A DNA stretch of 64,000 nucleotides, taken from Calycina herbarum. Lineage: Eukaryota > Ascomycota > Leotiomycetes > Helotiales > Pezizellaceae. The notes under the pieces were generated by a model, which was not told the origin of the DNA, did not search any database, and saw nothing but the letters and a program-made list of their open reading frames with translations. Below are positions 9,728 through 23,100 of this stretch, in pieces (the stretch's first letter is position 1; each line of letters begins with the position of its first letter). The DNA is taken from positions 186,001-250,000 of the forward strand of contig LLEY01000008.1 in NCBI GenBank assembly GCA_001414485.1, given 5' to 3'. Position numbers and translations under genes: made by a program.

Positions 9728-12356
9728 CGCAGGAGTGAGTGGTGCGCAAGTGACAGAGTCTTGGAAGTGACACTAGAAATTGGTGGGAGAGGAGAGCAAT
9801 GCGTCGTCACTTCACTCCAAAGTGGGGTTCCGCTCATCTGCGCTAGTTTTACGGTGATTGGCCGAAAATTCAAAATTACAGGGCTTGACCGGCAGACAGG
9901 GGCGTATTCAAGGTATTCAAGGTGCATGTGTGGCTCAGTGGCTGATAAAGTCAGTCGAGGCCGGCGCCCTCTGTTTTTGGGGATCACTAGGAGTAAGTTC
10001 AAGCACCTGCTGAAAAGGGAATTCCAAATGAATGGGATGGAAACTTCAGAATACCGAAGGCATGTGAGAAGAACTTGTTGATTTGAGAAATCTAGAATCT
10101 CACTATTGAAAGCCATTCTTAATTGGAAGAGAGAGAGAAGAGAACCGTTTACTCCGGGCCTGTTACAACCCTAGATATATTTTGATACCACTGATGGATA
10201 AGGAATCTACGCGTGTGCTCATTTATAAATGTATGCCCACTCTGTAGATCCACCATCTCAGCCTGTGTAGCATGTCACGATCATCATGTCCAGCTGTTTG
10301 ACCTTGTCAGCTATACGATGATGAATAATTTCTCCGCAGTCTGTATATCTTTCACTCATTCGTCCAGAAATCCTCGTACAACTCTAGTCAGCTTGCCTAA
10401 CATATAGAGGCCCATTAGCGAAGCATAACGAGGGAAATACTTTATACGGCCCCGAATTCGGTATCTAATCATTCTTCCGGAGCCTCCATGCAAGAGGCGA
10501 TGCAACCGGTGTACAGTTTCGATGCACACTGACGTTTCTCCTTTCTCACACGAGTCCGAATGGCACTTCACATCACCCACGCTGTCACACATCCGTAGGC
10601 CACCAGCCACCTGCAGATCCAAAGACAGCAAATCAAATGATGCAGAACTTGCTCGCGCGACCACTCTTCCACCCAAATTTGAGAGTGGATACTGCCGATA
10701 GCCGTTGGGAACTCGGAAGTGTCCCAATGTCAACGTCACTCCTTCCCCAAGACATTACGCGGCCTTGGCGTTATCATACTCCACTCCTCCCTCTTTCCCG
10801 CCCATGCCATGCATCCTTTCACAGCAGAAAGAAGATTCGGTCCGCCCACGCCTCACCTCGAGTTCATGCACAACTTTCAAACAAAACAAAAACAGAGGAT
10901 TCCTATGCGCTACGCACGCGTTATATAATGTTGGAAAGAAGTTTCATCCCCAATCCCGAGTACCGTACGAATGACATAACCACAGGAATCCGAATATCGG
11001 AGGGCTTCTCCAGATTTCAATCTCAACTCCCAGAGAAGCCAAAATGCACAGAAGGTGGGGGCCGCGTTTCGAGATCGCAGTCTGCACGGTCTATGGTTGG
11101 TGTCCGGCTTGGCGCCTTCCGTCCCAAGTTTCTCTCTAGACCAGAATCTAGCCTTCTAGCTTCCGGCTTGGAATCTCCTTGATACATGAGGCTATTCTGC
11201 AGATACGAACTCCTCTGCTTCAGAAAAAAGTCTGGGGAGAAACGATTTCGAAACCCCATCCGAGGCGTTTATGGAAAGGGTTGGCGCCGGAAAACCACCT
11301 CAGGGCTATTATTCCCTTTTTAGGTAGGTACCTTGACACACCTGTGCCGTTCTTTCCGTCTTGTCTCTTGGGGTTTCGTGGGGAAGTCTGGAAGAAGGGG
11401 ATGAGATGAGATGAGAGGGTTGGAAGTTTCAACTTTTCGATGCTCTCACAACACAATTACTTTTTCTCTTCTGACAATACCAAGCGCTTCTTGAAATGAA
11501 ATCTCCTTCCAGGGCATTTCCCGGAAGCAAGCTGCCAAGAGAAAACCCGTCGATCGCGAAGCTCTCTGGAAGCAAAAACTGGATCAAAAAATACCGTTCG
11601 TTGTCGCGTGCGCAATGCTTCATTCCCTTCATCTCACACCAGCTTTATTTTGACACCAAAGAAGTGGGGTGTGATGATCTACGGACAGGTGGGTCTTTGA
11701 GTTTCCCATTATTTTTAGACTCGAAAAAGTTCGGACGAGGACGACGACGTCCACTTGAACAGCGCCTCCAATGACTCGCAAGCCAAAGAGATGATGGTTA
11801 TCAGGGAACATCCCCATCGTCGTCATAAATCGCGAGGGAGAGTACCGATAGGAAGCTATTCGTAGTGTCATGTTTCTGAATTATCTCTCGCGATTTTCAG
11901 CAACTAAACCACAAGTGTCACAGCACCAACCTCCATGTATTCCAACCACATAGCCGCCCTTGCCACCTTCACATCAACAATACTAATAAATGTCCCTTCC
12001 CGAAACCCCCCAAAGCCTACGATTGTTCTCCCCGATACCCATTCCCGTCTTTCATCTCCACACTCTCCCCCCGATATTTGCACGGAATGGCCTTCTAGCG
12101 TACCGTTTCGACGTGAGGGTTTATGAGACATGAACTCCCGTGTCTCTTATCACGCCTCAAAACGCCCGAGTGGCTGGGATTACACCCACGAGACGGGATT
12201 GTTTGGTGCTGATGATAGCTGTGGAAATTGATAAGTGGGTGATTTCGATGTCGGATTTTGGGATTGCTAATGTGTTTACAGAGTCGGGGAGGGTGTCGGT
12301 TTCTATTTCGGACGGTCGGTACTTTGGTACATCGATACTTCCAATGAACTAGCTCG

Positions 12357-12388
12357 TGGTGGACATCAAAAGTGGCGGTAAATACTTG
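12357..12388 (+). repeat. MITE-like terminal repeat, isolated
   Basis: This stretch (TGGTGGACATCAAAAGTGGC, followed by GGTAAATACTTG) closely resembles the terminal inverted repeats of the palindromic elements in and around the PKS gene. I do not see a full element attached, so this may be a decayed or deleted copy. Confidence 0.4.
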
Positions 12389-13547
12389 TTGCTCTAACCT
12401 TAATTACCAGATACTTTGCGATGAGTAAAATCCTCTTTAGGGGCCAGCACGTGCGACATATCCTTTCCCATAGAAAAGGAAAAAGTAGGTTCTATTCACG
12501 ACGCGGTAGTATTCGGTGACATGATAGTAAGATTTACACAGTAGATATATATTAAAATCGGTAATAGATTTGTTTCTCGAGGCTCTCTCGGGTGACGCTT
12601 ATGTTACCTACCCATCTTACAATACATATCATCTCATCTTATCTCACTCACTCCAATCCATCTTGACATACTATCTCACTATACCAACCTCACAAATCTC
12701 ACTTTCCTACGTAACTTGAGCCTAAACTTCTCCATTTTGACATCCTACATGACTCTCGCGCGATTCACCCATGACCCGCGACCGCCCTACGTAAATGTGC
12801 GATGGTAATAAAGTTGAAATACGTAAAAATCCCTCGTCTCTAATGCCTGTTACCAAGATACCGTTTCATCCGCATTGACCAGATCTAGAACCCTATTGTG
12901 ATCGCACTTTTACGTAGGGGAGGTGAGGGGAAGAAAGTGTTTGGTGATTCACGAGTACTTGTCGATGCGGGGTAATTGGCCGGGAGGTACGAGATGGTTT
13001 TGGGTTTTGTGGTTTGTGGTTTGATGATGTGAGGCTTTCTTTAAACGTCAAAGTGTTGTTATATTTAGGACGGCGGTAACGTAAGATTAAGGAAAGGGTC
13101 TAATATAAGTGAGAGTCCTCCTAATTGAACATAAGAATTGAATTTTCGAATTTTTCGAATTTTCATTCTTTAAGAAGCGTCCACAAGTTGGAGATGAAAA
13201 CTACTTGCCTTCTCCCTCATTACTTCTCCTCATAAAATATCTCAAATTTGCTTCACACCCTCTCATCTCAATTTTCATATGTACACGAAATAAGTCGCTC
13301 ATATTCCATCCCCTGGTTTGGTTTCAGCTTGTAATTCTTCCACATGCTTACATCAGATTTCCCCAACTCGCCTCATTTTACGCTTATCACTTAGGCAGCA
13401 GTTCCCGGGTCTCCAATCGCGGGGTTACGGGGTGATATCGGGGAGGCGTGAGATATCTGGGTTATTGGTACGAGATTTACGAGGTGACGAGGGTTGTGTG
13501 GGATTTAGAGTAGAGTACGAGAAAGGAGGATGAGGAAGGAGGTTTGT

Positions 13548-13578
13548 GGTGGAGGGTGAAAGCGGCGGTAGATACTTT
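13548..13578 (+). repeat. MITE-like terminal repeat, isolated or decayed copy
   Basis: It begins GGTGGAGGGTGAAAGCGGCG and then GTAGATACTTT, like the family terminus. It is followed within 100 bases by a family-like internal segment (TTGGAACAATCAAGTTTA at about 13600), suggesting a decayed copy of perhaps 100 bp. Confidence 0.4.
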
Positions 13579-14163
13579 AATTCTCGTAGCTCTTAGAGTG
13601 ACTTGGAACAATCAAGTTTATTTGTCCTACTATACTGTACTGTAAATTTGCTCCCTCTTTTGATGGTATCTCGTACCATCGCGAGGGAGACTCGGAGAGA
13701 AAGAAATTGTAAGTATGTATATACCCGGTTGACAAATTTCCTGGAATTATGCTGATTGGTTGGAAATTAGTTAAGGGGAAGCGAATCAGATTCCTTTGGC
13801 TTTTTGAGATGCTTGTCTCGGCCTTATAAGTTACAGGAAGTAGTAAGCCAGCTAGGGTTCGTAGTATGAAGAACTATACCTGATAAGAGTCCGCTGGCGT
13901 ATCAATTGGATAACTGATTGAACAGTTTTCCAACTTCTCTGGCAATTAAAAAAAAAAACAGAAGAAAATGAAGTAAATGGCAAACCCGAAGCAGGTAAAA
14001 AATTTCACGATGAAGGAAACCAGGAAGTGTGTAAACGAGTGTATTCTAATCGACATATTTATACCAAAGAAACACCTCTATCTATCCACATCCTCATACA
14101 CAAATCTCAAAAACCCAAAACTCCAACCCAAATATCTATTTCAAACCAAAACTTTCAGCCCCT

Positions 14164-17100
14164 TCAATCAGCAGTGGGGTCATACTTAGCCTTCAACCTC
14201 CCTGCAGCCAACTCCCCCAACTGCTCAATACTACTAGCCGCCAAAATCTCCAACACCGTAACATCAAAGCCCAAACTCTGTCTCCACCAATTCCGCATCT
14301 CAATCGCAATCAAAGAATCAAGTCCAACAGCCGTCAAACTCAGAGTGATATCCAATTCATCAGGGGATCTCATCAAGAAACTGAACAGTCTCAATCCAAT
14401 CTCCGTTGCCAAAAATTCAATGTTCACCCTGTCATCGAGAAGTGATGGTGTTACTCGAGCATTACTTAGGAATTGTGAGAGGGCGCCGCTGGTTGATGCT
14501 ACGGCCACTTCGGACACGGCTTCCAGGTTGCGGTAGATACTCATTCTTGGATCTCGCTTCCAGATATTGCGATTTTGGGGATCGGTTATTGGTTTTGTGG
14601 AGCGGAGACCGATTCCTACCTGTCCATGGTTGCAGAAACTCTTATCTGTTGATTTGGGAGTTGGAGCCGAGCGGTTTATCATCAGTTGTAGGGATTCAAG
14701 GAGATCTTTTTCGCGGAGTCCGTGGACGGCGGAATTGAGGAAGTTTTCTAGTACGACTTTGTTTTCTGATACATAGCCTACGTCAATGACTGCGCCGATA
14801 TCGAGAACTGAGGCGGGAAGATTGAGGTTGTGCCTGTATTGGACGAAGGCGTCGAGGAAGGTGTTTGAGGCTGCGTAGTTGGCTTGTCCCCATTGGCCTA
14901 CGAGACCGGAGAAGGAGCTGAAGAGGACGAGGAAGTCAAGAGATCCTAGAGCTTTGTGGAGGTTCCATGTTCCTTGGACCTTGGGGGATATGACCGTTTC
15001 CCAGTCTTCGATGGAGATTTGAGCAAATGCTCGATCCTAGGTCTATTAGAAAAGAATTTGAGAGAAACGAGGGGGGACTTACTCTGAGAACCATGGACAT
15101 TTGCATGACACCTGCAATTGGCATTGAAGCATTCTTGACGACATTCTCCACATCGCTGAGCTTGGAAACGCTTCCAGGGAAGGTTTGAACTGAGCATCCA
15201 TATGCTTCAAGTTCCTTGATGAAGATTGCATCTCTCTCGGTCTGACCGGCAGTTCGAGAAAGATAGATGAGATTCTTAGCACCATGCTCAACCATCCAAG
15301 TGGAAACAGCTTGGCCGAGCCCTCCCAAACCACCTACCATGAGGTAAGAAGCATCTGGTCGAAGAATAAGCTCCTTGGACATCGGAACAGCAGGCAGGAC
15401 CGTATTGTTAACAGGCATCTTGACAACAATCTTCCCCATATGCTCTCCTCGCTGCATAAATCTGAAAGCATCCTCGACTTGAGCAGCGTCGAAGTACTTG
15501 ATAGGTCGAATTGGCTTCACTCCTCCCTTTTCATAGAGACTCAAACCCTGTTCGAGGAGTCTTTGGGTCATCTCTGGTTTCTCAACACAAATTCTTGCAA
15601 GGTCGATACCGAAAAATGATCTGTTCGCTTCAAAGATGTCCATGGTGAGTTTTCCTCTTCCGATGAAATCTCTCTTTCCAATTTCAAGCATCTTCCCGTA
15701 TTCTGCTACACATTTCCAAGATGTGTGAAGCAAGTCCCCGGATAGAGAGTTGAGAACCATGTCTACACCTCTGCCGTTCGTTTCTCTCATTACACCAGTG
15801 ATGAATGAGGAATCTCGAGAATTGAAAATGTGGTGACGGGGAATATCGAAAGTATCCATGAGGTACTTGGCTTTCTCTTCTGTCCCGACGGAGACGTAGA
15901 TCGTTGCTCCAACATATTTGGAAACTTGGATGGCGGATATACCAACTCCACCAGTTGCAGAATGGATAAGAACAGTTTGACCTTTTTCGAGTCTCCCAAG
16001 GTCCAGAAGAGAGTGGATCACTGTTCCATATACGCAAGGCATCGTAGCAGCATCCTCGAAACTGAGACTATCCGGGATCTTGGCGCAGAGCTTTTCCTTT
16101 GTCGTGAGAGTCGTGGAAAGTGTTCCTGGAGTGAAAACCATAACTCTATCCCCAGGAACGAGAGTTTTACATCCACTGCCAACCTTAGCAATGACACCTG
16201 CACACTCGCAACCAAGACCACTGCTATCCTTCAGTTGTCCTTCGACAATTCCCATGGCGATGAGAACGTCCTTGAAATTCATTCCCACAGCACGACATTC
16301 AACTTGAACTTCATCAGGAGCCAATTCCGGATTGGGTACTTGAAGCCATTGAAGGGTAGAAAGTTGACCTTTCTTCTCAATCTCCAGTCTCTTGGGGATA
16401 TCAGAGACTGAAGCTTGTGAGAGTTCTTTCGAAACAGAAAGCCAGTGGAATCGACTAAGATAGACAGTTCCGTCAGACAGTGCAAACTCAGAGTCGGAAT
16501 CGACCTCCTCTTCCTTGGTTCGACGTTGGAATTTTCCAAAGACTTGGCACAATGGTGCCCATGCCTTAAAATCGACACAATCGATCTCAAGTGTTGCAAA
16601 AGCGGTTGCAAGCTCGGATCGAATCGTCCTCGCCATACCAATAATTGGGGAATAAGCCGGATCAGTGCAGTTGATTTGAGAAGCTCTGGTGACCCAGAGA
16701 ATTCCAACATCAAGAGTCTGTAGCAACACCGTGAACTCCAAGAATTGAGAGAGCTTTTCGGCAGAGATATCAGTGAAAAATGGTCTTTCAAGGTCCATCA
16801 AAGAAATGACGTCTTGACCTGAAGGTGGTGCTTGAGGAAATTGACAGATGGCAACTTCGTATCCGCTCGAAATCAAGGCAGATTCCGCGTCTCGTAACTC
16901 TGATTTGATTTCGTCTGCATAGAGAAGTGTAACTTTCTTGGTGACAGTGGCTGTGATGACAGGTCGTGCCAGGATATTGGCGTTGATTTGGTATGGTGGC
17001 TCGTCGTCATATAAAACAGTTTCGGCTCCGGAGAATCCTGTCTTTTTCAATTCTTCATCCCATCTTTCTGGCGAGATGAAGGGTTCTCCGAATCGGTTGT

Positions 17101-20100
17101 CGGCTTCGCCTAGCCACCAACCAGCAAACATGCCCTAAGCAATCGTTAGTATTCGTCTGAAACCAAAAAAAGTAGTTGTATGTAGCTTACCATTATATAG
17201 TTGACCCATTTAGTTTCTATGAAGTATTAGTCTAATTGTGTGCTAGAAATTTATGAAGTGGCTTACCTGGACAAAGTTCTTGCAAGAACAATCGACCATT
17301 TGGATGGAGAAGTTTATGAATGTTTGTAAGAGATTCGCCGATACTTGGAGTAGCATGAATGACCTTCGTTTTCTGTTAGTGACATGCTTCGAGAAGAACT
17401 CGCGAAGAATAGCAAAAGCGATAGTAAGTACTCCAGGCTCGTACCTGCCTACCTAGCTCGTCGTTCTAACTTTCTAGGGTCATTCAAGTAAATTTTCCTA
17501 GACACGTAGGACAATTTAAAATTAACCGAGATAGTTAGAACAATCAACTTTAATTGTCCCAAACTATCTGGGTCAATATTCGAATTTTTCCTCTAGAGTC
17601 AGAACAAAGAGAGGTATTTATTGCAGCTTTTATTATCCATCGCGAAAGGGAGAGGGGTTGAAACATACGTTGCTTGCCAAGATCAGGTCATAAGAGTTCG
17701 CTTCAAACCCTTGCTCAATAGGATCTTTACTGATATCCAGAACAGCATAATCTATACCAGCATAATCTTGAAATCGGTTCTTTGCCGCAACGAAGAAACC
17801 AGCTGAGATATCGGTATAAGTGTACTTTCGATACAAACGCTCACCGTATTCGGATTCAAGATTCCTCAGGATAGTCGCCGTAGTGGCTCCGGTTCCAGCT
17901 CCAATCTCGAGGATGTTCAAATGTGGCTTGCCATGAGTCAGAAGACTAAAGAACTCTTTGTAATCCCAGAGACCAGCAAATCCGTAAATTCGGGTAAGGA
18001 CGTCATCCTTGAGAAGTAACTCTAGCGCGTCGACTGTGCCTTCGAGGATTTTCTCGAAGTTCTCGAGAACTCGGTACAAAGCTTCACCGACAGCGGCTCC
18101 ATCAGTTGTTTGCGTTTGATTATAGATGCTGTCGATCAACTCCATCCGAGAGCTTTGGTCCAGTTTCGAGAGTTCGGCAATATCTGGGACCAACGGGTAC
18201 TCCCCGCTGAGAATACGCAACTTCTGTTCTTCAATCCATTCCATAAACTTCTCGAAACGTTGCTCCTCACTCTTGTAGTTGCCAGTGGTAAGACGCTCGC
18301 TTGTCTCGAGAATGCACAACAGAGTGAGCTTCTCGTTGAGCATATGATCATCTCGGACACTCTTGAAAACCTTCATCAAGTTCTTATCTTCCAAGAAATC
18401 GATGTCGGGTTTCCATTCAAGCTCAACTGCAGCGTGAGGGTCGGCATCGGCGCTCGCTTCCCCTTCAACCGGAGAAAGTCTCAAACCCTTGAGTTGAAGA
18501 ACGGTCTCGCCATCCACAGTTCCGAAAGCATCGCCGGTGATGACACCTTGCTTCGAAGTGGTTTGTGCATGTAGACGAATTTCCTTAGGACTGTTTCGGA
18601 TGTATAACTCCTCAATGTAAGTTGGTATACAGAGTCTGTCGAAAACACGCGATTGTCCTTTCGAAAGAGCGACACTGAATAACTGAAAGCAAAGATCAAT
18701 CGTCGCTGGGTGGAGAGCATAAGAAGACTCAGACTCTTTGAACTCGTCAATGACACTAGCGGCGGCGACATTCCCCTCAACCTAATTCCGGGATACCGGT
18801 GTCAGTTTACTTCTTTGCCAAGTGTTGTTTCGTGATGGTCAGTAAAACTATGCCAAATACTTCATGTTCATACCTGCCTACCTAGTCTCATTGTTCCAAC
18901 TTTCTAGAGTAATTCAAGTAATTAACCTAAAAACTTGGTACAATTCAGTATTAACCCAGGTGTTTTGGAACAATCAGGTTCAATTGTCCCAAAGTATTTA
19001 GGATAATACTGAATTGTACTAGAAAGCTCGAACGACGAGCTATTTGTTGCTGTCCACAACGAGCATGTCTTGAGAAAACAAGAAAGAATACTGCCTAGAC
19101 TTGGAAAAGGGGCTTTGAGAATTCGGACTTACCCCGGCGGAGATTTGCTTCAAACCAACAAAGTTCCCACTATAGTTGAGACCGACCTTGGACATTGTTT
19201 GATACCTATAATATCTCGAAGTCAGTATACTTCTTTGGAAATGGTTGGCGAGTAGAAGGAGCGAGGGTCTTTATGACCAGTGTGGGAGTCATGAGAATGA
19301 ATGTCTCAGTTCTAGGGGTCGCCTAAAGAAGAAATCTTATCAGGAAAATGGGGTATTTACCACCTGGGACTAGGAATGATTCTTGGTAGATCGGGATTAT
19401 CAGTGTGAGTAGTGACTTCAGTCTCAAACCCACCTCTCACTTGACCGATACAGTGTTTAGTCCATGAAGTGCCGTTGTAGGATGAAATCGTGAAGTCGTG
19501 CCATACGGAGTCTAGACTGACAGTTACCCGACCCGGGGAGAGAGAAGTCATCATCTCTAATTCTCTGGAATCGGGGAACACCATAGCCTAAGCAATTTCA
19601 GATTAGCAATGCTTAACATAAAGCGGTTATGCGTTGACTTACGGCACTAATAGTCACATTTCTCACGGTATAGTCCTCTGAGCCAGTAAGTTGACGGATC
19701 GCTTCACCGACAGTAGCAATATAACCGGCACCCGGGAATACGATATCTGTATGGAGTTTGTGATCCTCAATCCAATGAACGTTCTCCAGATTTATAATGT
19801 TTCGCCAAGTGGGCCCAAAGTCGTTGGCCATAGCAACTCGACTTCCAAGCGTGTCGTGATGAGGGAATTCTTTCATACGGTAGGCTTTAGAGATGCGACT
19901 TTCTTTCCAGTACTTACCCTCATAATGCCAAGCATAAGATGGAAGATTTGTGAGTACGGTTCGGCTTGGGTTTGTACTCAAGAAATCGACTTCGTATGAA
20001 AGACAGTGGAGTTGACCAATAGCAGACAACAGACTTTTCGTGCCATTGGCATTTCTCTGAAGTGTGGAAATGTAATTTGGACTCACACTCGAAGTCTTGA

Positions 20101-23100
20101 AGATTTGTCGCAGTGGACCAGCCAATGCTGCATGTGGTCCAATCTCCATAAAGACACTTCGCTGCATGCTAGGATTCAAGATGTTGTTCACAGCGGTATG
20201 GAAAAGGACTGGGGATTCCAAATTTGATCTCCAGTAATCTGCATCCAGTTTGCCGGCCTGGGTGATTGGTTTTCCAGTTACACTCGACATCATCGGAATT
20301 GTCGGTTTTCGGCTAGCGACTTTGTCTTGTAGGAGGTTTTGATACTCCTCTCCATAAGCTTTCATATGATCTAGTACTGTCAGTGAGCTCTAATTCAAGC
20401 ATCATTGAAATACGCACGTGAATGGTATGCCTTTTCAACCCGAAGAAGTCGATTGAATGCGTCTGGCTTGGCTTCTTTCAAAGATGTCATCACCTCGTCG
20501 AGCTTGTCTGCGTCCCCAGATATCGTCACACTCTCTGGGCTGTTTTCGCATGCGATAACGACGCCGGTGGTAAGATATGGTGCTAATAGGGGATATGTTA
20601 GGGGAGGTACAGCGGGTCACTTTGGGGGTATGGTATACTTACTAACTTCTTCCCGGCCGAGTCCACTACAACAAATTAGCATACGTCTTTCTTGTTGAAT
20701 TAGGAGCCAAAAGCAGTGAGAAAGGTGGAAAAAAGAGCTCCCGACTAATAAGATGACTTCAAAGGGGGACAAAGGGTAAATTTGCATACATTGCTGCCAT
20801 AGCACCAGGTTGGCTTTGGGTTTTTGTGACTTGGCCACGGTAGTATGCGATGAGGATCGCCTCTTCTAGTGTGAGTGCGTCCACGGCATAAGCAGACGCT
20901 ATCTCTCCAGAGCTGTGTCCCACCACGCATCGAGGGGTCACTTTCCAAGACCGTAGGAGATTCACGATACCAATTTGGATCGCCGTGCATAATGGCTGCG
21001 AGAATTCTGCTTTATCAAGCGAGCTTGACTTTTGTGGCTTGAGAAGTTCCTCTAGGTTTTGTCAGTATATATCAATTTATGCGGCAGGGAGAGGACACAC
21101 CTTTAATTTTCCACGATGGTGGGTGGGGACAGCTAGCGAGAACTTCATCCATTTTCCGAATATCTTCACAATAAGAGGGGTAGTTGTCAAAAAGCTCCCG
21201 GCCCATGCCAGCCCATTGCGCACCTTGACCTGTGAATACCCAGATGAGTAACGGCGGAGCGCCACTCTTGGTTGGGGCCGGGAACTCCATTGTATCTTTT
21301 CCGTCTGTAACAGCGAATGAGCGGTACAACAGGTGGTTTCGTCGCGAATTTAGTGTATAAGCAAGGTCACCTAGTGGAACACCACTGGCTTCAATGAATT
21401 CGTTGTAGTTCTCGCTCGTCTTCTTGAGAGATTCTGCATGGTTTGCTGAGAACACAAGCAATTCCGGACGGGATGTGGTACTTTTTGGGGTAGCTGAGAT
21501 ACCAACATTGAAGGATGCGGCAGAATCCATAATGAGATGCTATTGATTTATGAACTCTCTTCTTTTGCCGTGATCGAGCGAGTTTACTTACAGCATTCGC
21601 GCCGGAAATACCAAACGAGTTTACACTGACTCTTTGAAGAGCTGAGGCTGGCCATGGACTGGCTTCTGTTGCAACGGACAGCTTAGCACTCTCCCATGGA
21701 ATCTTTGGGTTTGGTGTGTTGAATAGCATGTTTGGTGGAATGGTATTTTTCTCTAGAGCCAATATCATTTTGATGGTACTGGTCAATCCGGACGCTCCCT
21801 CTCCTATGTAAAAGTTAGGTCTTCTCTTTGCCAAATGATTAAGAGGGAAAGGATAAAACTTCGCAGTTGAATACGTAAAAAAGGACTGTATTTTGGAAAA
21901 AGTTACTTACCATGTCCAACGTTGGGTTTGACCTATTCTTTGGTTAGCAAGTTTGGCTTCAGAGGGAAGTGATGGAATCCATGGGGCCAAGGCTATAGTA
22001 ATACAAGCTGCATAGACAATTCTGAAAGAGCCAAGTCGTACACCTCTTAAGATCTTCAAGAATTGTCAAGCGACGTGAAGAAAGACCACAGAAATGAGTT
22101 CATACAACCACAGTTCCTGCGTACGTGGACAAATGAATAAAAATCAAACTTACAGAGCCAATGATAACTCCATTCTTTCCAAATACTCTGGCAACAGCAT
22201 TGGCTTCTAAAGGGTCGCCAACTGGAGTGCCGGTGCCATGGCACTCCACCATGGCAGTTTGAGAAAAGTCATCGATGCCAGCTTCTTGATAGGCTCTTCG
22301 AATGACAGCTTCATGAGCTTCGGTGTTGGGGAATGAAATGCCTGGTGTTTTCCCATCGCTGTTTGTTGCACTTCCTCTGATAACAGCCCGGATTGGGTCA
22401 CCATCCCTGAGTTGATCTGTTAGCCAATGCGAAAAAAAGGGGGGTTAGGGGGGAGACGTGATTTGCAGGCGATCACGTGGAAGCAACAAACCTTATCGCA
22501 TCGCTCAATTTCTTTACGAAGATAGCGTTGATAGCCTCTCCCCGCGCATATCCATCTGCATTCGCATCGAACGACTTTGAGGTTCCAGTTGGAGACATCA
22601 CGCCTTGCTCCGTCATGGCCATTGTCATTGTTGGCGTCATGAGGAGATTGGTGCCACCAACAATTGCCGACTCACAATCGCCATTTCGAATCGCAGCACA
22701 TGCTGTATGTATCGCAATCAGGCTGGAAGAGCATGCTGTTTTGATTATCATGCTGTCATGCAGATTAGTTGAGTTGGTTTCAAGTGGGATAAACAGCAAA
22801 ACAGTTGGATTGCTTGCCTTGGACCCTTGAAGTCAAACTCATAGGATACGCGATTTGGGATCACATAGTCTCCGTGACCAGTGAGCCTGTAGAGACCAGT
22901 TTCTTGGGGATCTTTTTGTTGAATATCAAGCCAATCTTCCCCGAAATTTCCAACGTAACAGCCGATGTTCTTGCCCCGCCAGTTCTTTTGACCAGCCGAC
23001 TCCAAACACTCCCAAGTTACCTCGAGAAGGAGTCTTTGCTGTGGATCGAGCCTATCGAGTTCAGTCTTCGATAGGTTGAAGAACCCTGCATCGAAATCAC

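Larger units (their letters stand above)
9075..14163. other. Gene-poor stretch of about 5.1 kb
   Basis: I find no ORF with a recognisable motif or a convincing splice model. Candidates such as 9559-10116 (minus), 10637-11182 (plus) and 11935-12352 (plus, two short frames) are of chance length. The stretch holds a (GTGGAA)4 microsatellite and two isolated stretches resembling the terminal repeat of the MITE family found in the PKS locus. The last about 200 bases (13960-14163) are the presumed PKS 3' UTR. Confidence 0.4.

Noticed and set aside
9559..10116. 185-codon minus-strand ORF and a 140-codon plus-strand ORF overlapping it
   Set aside because: Both are of chance length for this window, overlap each other and have no recognisable domain or splice-supported extension.
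10637..11182. 181-codon plus-strand ORF as a gene
   Set aside because: No motif, basic low-information product and several equally long overlapping frames.
12357..13578. A single 1.2-kb transposon bounded by the two MITE-like termini
   Set aside because: The two termini are in the same orientation, not inverted, so they cannot be the ends of one TIR element.
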